Shown here: one piece after another, positions 41,701 through 54,400 of the stretch
How the letters are laid out: each line of letters starts with the position of its first letter
Position numbering within the stretch: the first letter of the stretch is position 1
DNA from: Acestrorhynchus altus
Taxonomy: Eukaryota > Chordata > Actinopteri > Characiformes > Acestrorhynchidae
Length of the DNA: 64,000 nt
Assembly: GCA_034509495.1 (NCBI GenBank)
Contig: CM067521.1
Coordinates: 4,771,665-4,835,664, forward strand
Direction of reading: 5' to 3'
Position numbers and translations under genes: made by a program
Notes under the pieces: model-generated
Databases searched by the model: none
What the model was told of the DNA's origin: nothing
What the model saw: the letters and a program-made list of their open reading frames with translations, nothing else

Positions 41701-43587
41701 GCCTGATGGACCGTTACCCCTCAACCATAAAGCTCTCTTCCTTGAGAACTTTCTACAGAACTCTTCTGCGACTTGACACTTTTCATGTGTGGTTGGCTTT
41801 CATTTAGAAACGAGGAACTGAAGGAGGGAACTCAAATACGCAGAAGCAACCGCACTTGTGGTGTGAACATGGCATGGGCGCTAAAATTCAAGCTAATAAT
41901 ACAGCATTGACATCGAGATAAGGACCTTAACTCGCATCACTGATCTATTAATCACAACCTCTTGTCATTAGATAAGATTTCTGACTGAAAACATCTGAAT
42001 ACAAAGCTACACTATATGGACAAAGAATTCCGATACCTGCTCACCGTATCTTCTGAAATAAATGGTATTAAAAAGAGTATATTCTGATGTCACCAAAATT
42101 TTTGGAACATTGCTGTGACTGTGTGCATTTACAATGGGTGCAACTAAAGTAGCTGAATGCTTTCTTTACAAGAGGTGTCTACAGTCATTAGGATACAAAA
42201 TACATAGTTTTGACTGTTTTTACAGAGAAACACCAGTGAAATTACCAAAAACTGTATCACACAATCTGGTAACTGGTATTAAAGATCAGCAGCAGTGTAG
42301 TTACTGAAACTGTATCAGAAACACAGTCTAATAGCTGGTATTAAAGATCAGCAGCAGTGTAGTTACTGAAAGTGTATCAGAAACACAGTCTGGTAGCTGG
42401 TATTAAAGATCGGCAGCAGTGTAGTTACTGAAACTGTATTAGAAACACAGTCTGGTAGCTGGTATTAAAGATCGGCAGCAGTGTAGTTACTGAAAGTGTA
42501 TCAGAAACACAATCTGGTAGCTGGAATTAAAGATCAGCAGCAGTGCAGCTACTGAAACTGTATCAGAAACACAGTCTGGTAGCTGGCATTAAAGATCAAG
42601 GCCAAGTGGTCTAATGGTGCTAAAGCAAGTTCAGAATTGTTTAGCTTTCTCTCTTTTCTCTCCATTAGTAATTGGCGGTTTTATCATCTCAACTCTGTGG
42701 TTTGTCTGATTTGTCTTCTTATCTTCAAAGTCTTCCTCGTCTCGCCTCATACCTTCCTCCTGTACACCTGGAACTCTCTGTATTTTTATATCCCTTATTC
42801 TTTGTGGCTCAAATCGTCTTCAGTCCCTTCTTCATTCTCATCCTCCTTTTCTTGTAATTCTCTGTTCAGGAAGGAAGTCAATAGTCACACAGCTCTGTCT
42901 CCAATCCTTCCTTGCTGCCTTTGACTGTGAATAAAACCATGAGCTTACAAGACTTAACTCTTAAGCATTAATACAGTAATACAAAATCATCTTACAGCCT
43001 TATCTTAATTCCTATTTGAGTGTTTACACACCCTCCACACTCCCCTGGCTCACAGGGGATCAGGACCAGCCCCCATCCCAGCTCTGGTGCTTCCAGAGTG
43101 GGCAGACATGTACCTGAGGGTCACCTTGAGGTTCGGGGAGGGAGAGGGCGTGTAAAGCACCATTCTTAAAACAGAAAGGAAGGGAGAGGGGCTACGCACA
43201 GGGCACGGTGTTTGCGTTACCAGTGGCCTCTTGAGTACCTCGCAGTTTCTTCTGCCAGTTCATCTCATTGAAAAGATCCTCTGAGCGCAGAAAGAAGTCA
43301 TTGATCTTGCTGCCTTGCTCATCCCGTTCTGTGGTGTAATACACCCGCAGCTTGGACTCCTGAGTGAGGAACTCGCAGATGTTGGGCACGGGGAAGACGA
43401 TCTGCTCCATGGTGCGGTCCAGACGCACGATCTGAGTGATAAACACAGGCCTGTAAGCACTGAATATACTTTGTAAGACCGTAATACCTGGCAACCCCAT
43501 CTATTTTGTAATTAACACTTCTGCTATTGGTTGTTAGCTGACTGAAGAGCCTCACAGCTCCACAGCTTTGAAATACACACACACACA

Positions 43588-43653
<66 letters not shown>

Positions 43654-44896
43654 TAATGCCAGTAACGACTTGTGTGATAGTACTGATGAGGCCCTATCCT
43701 GGATACAAGATGAGATATGGTTGGGTATGGAGGCATGAAAGTTCTGGAATCCTGCAGCACATTTACCCACGGATTTTGTAGCTGGGCCTGACGATCCTGC
43801 ACACTCATAGGTTACTGAAGCTGGTATTCCAGCTGATCCCATAAATGCTGGATTGATGATGAATCTGGTGACTTGCCAGGCCAAAGAATTGTTGACATGT
43901 GTCCACAGATTGTCCTGCACATATCGCTGAGATGTCAGTGCATCAGTCCTGTTCACTACCCAAAAGTAGCCTCTGCAAGCCTTTTTTAAAGGGCAGCAGG
44001 AGAAGCACTTTATGTCCTCTTGTGGACCAATCTCTTCACTGGTCAACAGTCTGATTTTTCACTTTATAGTATTAATTTCCCATCAGCTCAACTTGTTTCC
44101 TTTCATATTTGCCTTCTAAAAGCACATACTGCACCTTATCTAAAAATATTTAGAAACTCTGGTCCTTCTTCCTAAATCACTAGAGTTTAAACATGGGGTG
44201 ACACGCCAGCCAGATAAGATTAGTCATCCCGCAACACAGGGAAGAAAGTAGATGACCTTTATAAATCAGGTGAAGGTTATAAAAATAGTTTCCCCGCCTA
44301 AAACATCCATCTGCACTATTAGGACGGTCATTAAGAAGCTCGCAGCATGTAAAAAGACATGCATATTTATCTCCGGCGCACGGTGAGGACGACGGTTCAA
44401 TGGGAAAAGAAAGCCTGATGAAAGTCTGCGCTGTTGTCATAACACAAACATAAGTGCTTGTTGTTTGATTAGAACTAGGCTCTGTATGGCCAGATGACAC
44501 AAAAACAGAACCTTTTGGCAACAAATAGCAGAAGTGGAGAAAACAAAACATAAATGAAGTATGGTGATGCTGAGCTGCTGTTGTCCTTCAAACATAATGA
44601 TACCATGATACCAAACATACAGGTCATCATAAGCTCCATCAAATAAGAGGAGATTTTAGATCTTGGCAAGAAGGCACTGGATGGATCTTCCTGAAGTCCA
44701 CTAAACTCAATGTAAAGCTAAAACATGGCCAAGAAATACACTATTTACACTATTCTAGTTCAACTGAAAAACCTAAACATGTGAATATGTAAAGAATCAA
44801 TAAGGAAAAATATGTTCAGAACCATTTATTATCCCGATATATTACCGGTATGTTGACATATCGTCCCAGCCCATATCCCACTCTGTTTATATCCCG

Positions 44897-44977
<81 letters not shown>

Positions 44978-47900
44978 CCTCAGCCCACATAGCACTGTTT
45001 ATATCCTGATATAGATATCGATATACATTAGCTAGCTGTAGAATCCCTGTTTTTCCTGTTTCACAGCATTCCCCTCCAATAACTGAGTGCACACCTATCC
45101 ATAGGTGTCACTGCAACCAGATAATTAAGGTTGTTCATTTTACCTGTCAGTGGTTGTAATGTTATGGCTGATCTATGTACGCATTTGAAAAAAAAAAAAA
45201 ACAAAAAAAAACAACAACAACAACAAAAAAAAACAGGGAGCTATTGAGAGCACCTCAGACCAGTAACAGGGTTCACCAGTGTGTTTTAATCAGTATAGGA
45301 TTTTAACCGCATATCAGGTGGATGTGCTGACACACTCAGACATTAATCCGAGGACGACGAATGTAGGTACGAGGTATGAGAGTGCACACCTCGATTTGAG
45401 CAGTGTGTTTGGCATAGAACTCCAGCGCCTCGTCACCCTCGCCGTACGTGCCTCCTGCCTTCAGCATGGCCTGCAGCTCCTTGTTATGTCTGGCCAGCTG
45501 TGGGAAAACATGGAGAGAGAGGGAGGTGAGGGGGTGACGCCGAGGGGCCAGTGTTCACTCTACTAACTTAAGACAAATGTCACACTGCACTGATGAATGA
45601 GCTCAGCATCACAGACAAATATGTGCACACACAGACACACACACACCCTTTGTTGCTCAAAAAAACAACATCCTCAGCTGACTACAGTGAGTCATTCACA
45701 AGCGGGTGGTTATTTGTTGTTCAATAATGTGAATTTTCAACAATAACTAACTGCTCCCAGCATTTCTGTCATTAAACCCTTCAAATCATTCCTCCTGATC
45801 AGAGAGTAGATTTATTCATTGTCATTACTTACATGATTTATACACTTATTTATGCACGTCACGTCACGTCACGGCCCCTTTCACATTTGCCATTAACATG
45901 CAGTCTGGATAATCTGATCATAAAGTACAGATTTAAAACCTATTACTCAAACCACAGTCAGAGGTGGTCAGAGACACAGCTGACCACGTTATTCTTATAA
46001 TGTGACACCGGTGTCACAATGTGACGACAGCAAAGCTCCACCCACATCAACCTCGTCATTGCCCCAGCCTTAATAACCATGAGACCACACTGTCTGAACA
46101 TAATTTTAAATATCAGGAACGGCTGTGATTTTGGGCTATCGTTTGTGATCAGATCACCCAGGAAGCAAGTTATTGCCTATTCGACAGTTTCACACATGTT
46201 TGCAGACACCCAATCTAATGAATGCATTCAGCTCATTTAAGCTCCACCCACTGTTGTCACTGTGTGCAAAAGCACACAAAGCTTGTCTTTTGGTACCATG
46301 ACTTGATGGTGATCTTCAATACCAGCTACCAGACTGTGTTTCAGGTACAGTTTCAGTAACTACACTGCTGCTGATCTTTAATACCAGCTACCAGACTGTG
46401 TTTCTGATACAGTTTCAGTAACTACACTGCTGCTGATCTTTACTACTACACTGGTATTGCTATTAACACATATTGATTTCTAAACATTTATTTTGAAATA
46501 CCACTACAAAAGCAGTGATCTTTATAATCCCTCATTCATTACTGACCTCATTAGGGTGTTTGAGTGGCTTTTCCTTTTAAATGAAAACCAAACAGAGGAA
46601 ATAGAGTCTCTGACCCTAAGGGGAGTAATGAGGAGAGTGCGGACCCAGGGCCAATGAGGTCCACTAATGTGTTTCATTCCTGACTACACCTTACATAACT
46701 GATCCGTCAGGCTAGCTGGCCTACTTAATTACATGAGCAGGCAGAAAATCTATACAGCTCCTATAGAGGCTCAGAAATGGCAGAGCCTAAGAGGTCATGA
46801 TGTAATCAAGATGAAATGACACAGAGCGGTTTATATGTGAGCGTTAGAGGGACGCAGTCCGGTGTGTGTTATAACCTATTTATCTGTGTTTTTGTTTGTA
46901 AACACAGAAAGCAGTAAAAGGGTCATTTAACCTATTTATTTGCTTGTGAAAAAGAGAGTTTATGTAACACTGCATGTTTGGGTTCTGTTTACGATACTGG
47001 AGAACGAACGCACAGTTCTGATTTAAGGTCGCTTTTTTTCAAGGATACCGTAGATGTGATCAAAGGCGGTTACCTAGAACCCAGTAAATTCTTTCTGAAC
47101 TGTTAACACAATAGAGAACGCTAACTGCTAAACTACTGCTAGGACGAGAAGATAGTAGACTGATAGGTGCTGCATCAACGGGGGCTGAGATTGAGGTCTT
47201 GTGATGGGGTTTCTGCTGCACTCGTGTCCAGAGCGTTATTGTAACAGTACGACGTAGCCGAGTGGCGGAGAACCCAAACACAGGCACCAAACTTGAACCT
47301 GATGTCGTTTTATTAACCAGAAAATCAGCTTTTACTTCCTTTAGCTTTCTTGGAGCCCTAATAATCAAAAGCAGATACTGTCATACGTTTCTACATATGT
47401 GAATTATTTTGCACTATATGAACTGCCCCCCTACCCCCAGGTATACTTAGATTAGATTAGATAGAACTTTACTGATCCCTTGGGAGGGTTCCCTCAGGGA
47501 AATTAAAGGAACCCTCTTAATTTTTTAACTTGATTCATATAACAGCATAATTGAGCGTCCAAAGTTCTACCACTTGCATAAACATAATGAAGGACAAAGA
47601 CTGGAATGTGCAGTGAGTCCAGTGTGGTTTGACATTCTATGAAAGTTTTTATGTTCGTGTGTGTGTGTGTGTGTGTGTGTGTGTTTACCTGATGCGCCAG
47701 AATGTAAATGTTGTGTCCGACGTTGCGAGGGGAAGCAGCATGATCCTCCTCCCCCTCCCCCTCTTCATCTGAATGCTCCACTTCAACCTCTCCCTGCATG
47801 TAAGCCTTCTTTATCACCTCCACCTGCATGAAGAAACCACACGCAGCACTGTGGGTATGCATTTGTGCATTTTGAGTGCGAGCTTGAACAAAATCACAGT

Positions 47901-50900
47901 GAACCCATCAACAGCAAAGCTGAGTGTGTGTCTGCATGTGATTTTACTCAAGTATGTGCATTTAGATGACAATATCACTGGCAGCCACACAACCTCAAGC
48001 CACTATACATCCACCCGCATGCTTCACAGTTGGCAAGGTGCTCTACTCCACCTAGTTTTGTGACGAGAACAAGCTGTGTTTATCTGCTTGACTCAGCTCA
48101 ACTGTGTGCAGCTCATTGGCTGTTATATGGGGGCTTTGATTTGCCTGTCTTACCAGCATATGAGCAGTTGTCTCAAAGTTTTCCTGGCCTTCCAGATCAT
48201 CCAGGGCACTTTACACCCTCTTGTGCCAAAACCCAATGTCTAATCAGACCACACGTGAACTCGTTTGTCAATGAGTGTATGAAGCTTGAAGTTAGCTTAC
48301 AGTTGGTCACATGCCTCAGGCCTTTTGCAACACTCAGGGTGCCCAAACGTTTACCCAGCCCTCTCTGATTTAGATTCTTTATGTTATGAAAGACAAAGTA
48401 GCCTAACTGTGCATTTGAGGATTTACTATTTTGTGTTCTCAATTAAAACAACAAAATGCATGCTTTGGCCAAAAGTGCCCTAACTTTTGCATTACACTGT
48501 AGGTGTATCTGTGCATGTGTGTGTGTGAGTTGTGTGCAGAACAGCAGGCATGCTTGCAGTGACACGTTTCATGGAGTGAATTTTTTAAAACTGAACTGCC
48601 AACAAGGCAGGCAGCATTCCTCAGATAAATCAGGTGCCTGCCACAGCACGAGACAGCGTGGTATCAAAGAGGCCAATGAAAACATCAGGTGCTGCTCCAC
48701 CCTTCATATAATGAAGATCCTTATCTCACAGTAAAGTACAGCAAAGTCTTAAATCAAGCCACACCATCAAGGAAGTATTACTTTTGGCCATGTAAAGACG
48801 TGATAAGGACATTTTTCACATTTCGGAAAACCTACTGCCAGTACCATCTTACTGCTTTTCACATGGCACAGAAGGTAATCCGAGAGTGTAGCCCAGCATT
48901 GCTGAAGACTGAGTAGTTCTTTTCCAAATGAAGCCTTAACTGCTCACCTACTGGAATGTTGTCACAAAGATACAGAACATATCAGTAACAGTAGAAGGCG
49001 TGGACAGGGGCTTCCCTTCCCTTCCTTCTATCAAAGGAAGCCGAAATCGTCCACAATTTTCTCAAATTTGCAGCCTGATTAGAGGCCAGAGGCAGAGCCA
49101 GACTCATATACCTGGGTGGCACACCTACTTGGGTGGCTCGAGTCTTGGGTTTGATGAGAGTTTTGATGTTCTTCACATCTGTGTTGTTTACTTCCCACAG
49201 AGCAAAAACATGGAGATCAGGTGAACTGGCTACTCTGAATTGTCCTGGGGTGTGTGAATGAGTGTGTGTGAATGAGCGTGTGTATTCACATATGGAATGC
49301 CACTCTCTCCTGGGTGAACCCCCAGGAGCTCTACGCAGTCCTCCAGCACAGTTGTGTGCAATTGGCTGCCATTTGTTGCTGAAATGTGTTGACTGGGTGT
49401 TAAGTGTGATTGTGTAGAGTGCTGATTGTAAAGCATTCTTGGGTATCTAGACAGGCGTACCCCATTCATGCATACTTATCTGGTAGACCAGCCCCCTTAT
49501 CCCAGACCAAGCATGTTTCAGACCACCCTCACTGAGCTTACAGTACAGAAACAATGTGGATTTTCCCCTGGATTCCCAGATTTTCCAACCAGAGTAATGT
49601 TTCAGCAGCTCACCAAAAAAAAGTGCAGCTCACAGACGTTCCACTACAATGGCTCCTCCATGGAAAGAAAAGAAAGGGTGCAGGGATGCAGGTCCATCCC
49701 GTCACTGGGATGCATACCAACCATAACATTACCATCACCTTGTTTCTGTAATCACATTATTTTATCATCTCCACTATCACTATAGAGGCACTTCAAGTAG
49801 TTCTATAATCACAGACTGTAGTCCATCTTTTCCTCTGCATACTTTGTTATCCTCCTTTTACCCTGTTCTTTGATCGTCAGGACCCCGCAGGAGGTGGGTC
49901 ATTCTCAGCACTGCAGTGACACTGGCATGGTGGTGGTGTGTTGGTGTGTGTTGCGCTGGTATGAGTGGATCAGACACTGCAGTGCTGCTGGAGTGTTTAA
50001 AACACTGTGTCCACTCACTGTCCACTCTATTAGATACCCCTTCCTAGTTGCTCCACCTTGTAGATGTACAGTCAGAGACAGAAGCTCATCTGGTGGACTG
50101 TTCTCAGTCCAGTAGGGACACCCTTGTCTTATCCACTGTTAACAGTGCAAAACATACCAACACACCACCACCATGTCAGTGTCACTACAGTGCTGAGAAT
50201 GACCCACCATTCACATAATACCTGCTCTGTGGTGGTCCTGTGGGGTCCTGACCATTGAAGATCAGGGTGACAGAAGGAGAATAAAGGATGCAGAGAAACA
50301 GATGAACTACAGTCTGTAACTACAGAACCACAAAGTGCTCCTGTGTGGTCAGAGGAGCTGATTAAATGGACAGTGAGTGCAGAAATAAGGAGGTGGTCAT
50401 AATGTTATGGCTGATCGGTGTCTAAACTCACCAGTTCTTTAGGCCTCATGTTGTACAAGATCCGCTCTGCATTCTCACTGTCATGGCGGCTCTCCATGAT
50501 GGCCAGCAGCAGCTTGGAGGCATTATTCTGATCAGCAGAGACAGACAAACATCCAGAGTCACTCGTGATAATACAGATTATTATAATTGAAATATACATA
50601 TAGAGACAGACAGAACAGATAGAACCTTACAGAACCTTTTAGGATTCGGGGGGGAAAATTACAGACCCTAATCTTTTCGTTTCTCATGCCAAGACTGACC
50701 ACAGTGGGCAATAATGAGCAACATGTTTGATACTTTGATTCATAAGTGTAATATTTCAATCCCCAGCCCTCTCCATGGTGACCAGCTTCATCACCGGCAC
50801 CAACGCAAAGTTCTAGATGAACTATAAGACATGAGGAGTGACATAACAAACCCTTAACCACAACCACAATTGCAGTATTTATAGTACACCTATTCCCGGA

Positions 50901-51350
50901 AAGCTGTTTGTGTTCACACCTTCAGCTCCAGCACAAGGTCCATCCTCTTCTTGCCCAGAGGGTTGATATCATTCAGAATCAGGGCGATGATGATATCAAT
51001 GCCGTTGCACTCGTGAGTAGCAATGCAGTTCTGTGGGGAAGAGCAGACATCGGTGGTTTTGCTTCGGCATTAAAGCGCAGATTAACAGAAAAAAGGCAAC
51101 GGGAGGAAAAATGACATCAGCGACTGACGAAGCACCACTGCATTTACGCAACTGGGAGAGGTGAATGGAAGGAGCACAGTGGAAATAATGTGTGCGCTTG
51201 TGCTAGTTAAGATCTCTGCTCATAACCAAACTCCTCTCTTTGCATTAGACGTACGAGGTATATGGATCGAACTGCTGCGTGTAATGTGTGCATGTCTGCG
51301 TGTAGCCTTGTGCATGAGCATGGCGCTCTGAAGCTGGAGTAAAGGAATGA

Positions 51351-51406
<56 letters not shown>

Positions 51407-54400
51407 AATGAAGGTGTCTTTCAAGTCCACCCCACCTGGTTCTCATGGCAGGGGCCCTGGCAGTACTCAGTAAGGCTCTCAACAGTCTGGTTGATTAGTG
51501 CCACATTCTTTTCGTTAATATAAAGTCCCAGCAGTCCCAGACCTCCTGTTGTGCTGCCACAGATGCAGTCCAGGAACTGCAGAGTCTCACACACCAGGTT
51601 ATAATTGTTCTTGTTGTTCTGACAGCGCAGGAAGTTCTGGAGAGGGGAGCGGGGCGGGGGAGGCAGAAGTGGAGAACATATAGCTCACTGGAAAAAAAAA
51701 ACTTGTCAACAGGACGTGAAGGACGTGCATTGGTATTTACAGAACACATTAGGACACACCGTTCAGAAGGAACTCCCACGTTCAGAGATCAACGGGTTTG
51801 TGTTCCACCTTAAAAGACTTCTCAACTTTCCAAGTCATTTTGGAGCATTTCTATTGGCCCACTCAGCCTATGCTGTATTTGTGACACAATGTAAAGATGT
51901 AAACGACTGATGGACTTGCATCGTGTCACTTCGAGTGGAACTGCAAAAACTGGTTTTGTGTGACAGCATCAATATGCATGTTTGGATTGTTGGAGACTGT
52001 AAGACCACGATCACACAGCAGATCAAGTGGCCCAAATCCGATCTTCTCATCAAATCCGCCAGCGTCACAGGAGCTTTCAAGGAGTTCTGACGGCGTCTGA
52101 CAGCTGGGCTCAGACGCCGTCATTCAAGCTCCGTTGATGTTTTCTACACTTCAGAACTCGGAATCAGACTAGAATACCTACTCTAACCACAATGAATTAT
52201 CACTGAGTAACCAATTCCAATTCCATTTCCAACTGATTTAAATCCCAGTTTAAATGCCAAACGAGCTTCCAGTGCATGTTTACTGCTCGGTCCACTTGTA
52301 CATGCTCAACCTGCACACAGACCACTGTCAAGAATTTGGAAGAACTTATTATAATAAATATCCTTGTGAATCTGATCAAGACTGATCATTAGTGTGAGAT
52401 ATAAAGTGTTTTTAGTCCAAAAAAGTTCATTTAAAAGTACATCAATCTTCAAAAACCCCCCATAAAATTTAAACTTTGCTTTTAAGTTTTCTATTTTCCT
52501 TTGTTTCTACAGCCTCGTCCTTCGGCAACCACTTTCTGACATGTAGTGGCTGCAATACCGGCCTTCTGATTTAGTAAACGGAGACCTTCTATCTCCATAT
52601 ATGTCAATGTCACTAAGACTTTAAGGCTCAATATCTCAAAGCTGCTCAGAATACCGACAGAACCTTACAGAACCAAGCAGACGATATGACCAGAAAGACT
52701 GGATTTGGGTCACTTTCTGCTGTGTGACCATAGCCTCTAACCCAGTGTCCATACAGGGTCTAATATAAACACTGCAAAGACATGCACTAAAATGTGGGCA
52801 GTGCTCAGACTGCTCTAGGAATAGGATTTTCTTTTCCCTCAGTAAAAATCCCCATTCAACGAAACTTCAATCACAGTTTAATGTACGGGTAGATGTGGCT
52901 TCTGGTTTTCTAATTTAGGGGAATCCCCTCCCCAGTCCGGGTTCCTTGTTCATTCTTTTTACACATTTTCTTTTATTAAAGCCTGAGTTTAGACCTTTTG
53001 AGGAAACAGAGAATCTAAAAAAAACTCTGTGGCTACAGCCGCCAAACATACAGTTCTGGGAGGAGCTTTTCTTTAGCCATCATCTGGAAAATAAAGAAAG
53101 TTCAGAAAGGAATAGAGTCTAAAATCTGAATCCAGACCGCTTCGTATTTAACTAACCACTGAAAAAGCTGGTCGAGCTGTTTGTGTTTATTGCTCATCAT
53201 TACTACTGAGCTGTTTATACTGGCTGACCTGCAGCTCCCGGTTGTGGTTTTCGCAGAGCAGCTGCATGAGACGCAGGATAGGCTGCATGATGTTGATGGT
53301 GGCGCTCATCTCGTTCTCATCCTGGTTCTTCTCGGCCGAGCTGGTCTGGACCTCACCCCCGCTCATGTGCTCATCCGAGTCCACCTCCCGCCGGTAGGCT
53401 GCAAAGGCCTTCTTTGTGACTGTAGAAGCTTCCAGAAGTTGTTCCCGCATCTCGTCCGTGACCACGGCAACATCCTTCACTGGAGCAGAAGACGGAAGAG
53501 ATCAAGAAATCAAATTAGAGCAAGGTGATATTTTTACGAAAGAAAATGTCAGGAACCATTAGAACCATTTTATTTTTCATAACCCCTTTTTATTTACTTG
53601 TACATTAAAAATAATATTCAGGAGACCCTACGCTACTCAAATTTGGCTTCACTGGAGATGTTCTTTGACCAAAAATGTAGCTTATAAGGACTAAAAAACA
53701 GTTTACAGCTTAGACATCCTGTCGGAAATTGATCAGCCAGAGTGTTTTGAGGTGAAAACGGAAGTATTTTATAATAAACAGATTGACAGAGATTTCTACA
53801 ATAACAAGTTCTACAAAATACATGACAGTGATTCAAATATATTAAAAAAACAATCTGAATGTCTTTTATTATTTTTGTTATTTAAATATGTATCTGTATT
53901 ATTACGGTCTAATAACTTTTATTCTGAAATTTAAACACTGTGTAAAAAAAAAAGAACAACCAGCCCCTCCCTTCTCATTTTCCAGGGCAGTGACATCATG
54001 AGTCCCACTACTTCTGGCTGATCAGTCAGAGTCTGTGTGCAGGCTGAGCACGTAGACGAGGACAGAGCAGTAAACATGCACTTGAAGCTCCTTTGGAATT
54101 TAAACTGGGACTTAATTAGTCACTGATAACTCATCACACAACGATGACACCGCCATGACAGGACAAGTCTAGTAGTTTGTTATAATATGTGTATCATGTT
54201 TGTAGGTCACTCGGCGTGTACCTGCCCACAAAGTGCGGCTCTTGTTTTCCGAGAGTTCATTTGGAGTTTGCAGTTCTTTTAACCAAGAACATCTTGACAT
54301 TTTCATCCAGCTGCTGGTTTCTATCACTCACTGTCAAAAACAACTCCCTCCCACCTTCTTTGGAGTGACTGACTGGTTTTGGAGGTCCTGACTGTCTGCT

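Larger units (their letters stand above)
38014..43238. other. Intron w8-w9 (5.2 kb) with Tc1-like element, SINE array, minisatellite
   Basis: It holds a plus-strand Tc1-like element (38195-39355), a tandem array of SINE-like units (39880-41010), a MITE copy (42008-42200) and a 62 bp minisatellite (42250-42600). I see nothing in 41020-42000 or 42610-43230. Confidence 0.85.
43432..47688. other. Introns flanking w7, mostly non-coding with short repeats
   Basis: This spans the introns w7-w8 (43432-45389) and w6-w7 (45498-47688); exon w7 itself lies between them. Contents: a CA tract (43575-43651), a Tc1-like fragment (43670-44050), TA and GA tracts (44898-44978), an MITE end (about 45140-45175), an A-rich run (45188-45236), a MITE fragment (46195-46300), two minisatellite units (46315-46445) and a CA/TG tract (47657-47683). 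Nothing else is recognised. Confidence 0.75.
47824..50431. other. Intron w5-w6 with DNA-transposon remnants
   Basis: A 2.6 kb intron with a probable DNA-transposon remnant (about 47985-48505) and a long-TIR MITE (49781-50421) that reaches to the splice donor of w5. I see nothing in 48510-49780. Confidence 0.75.
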
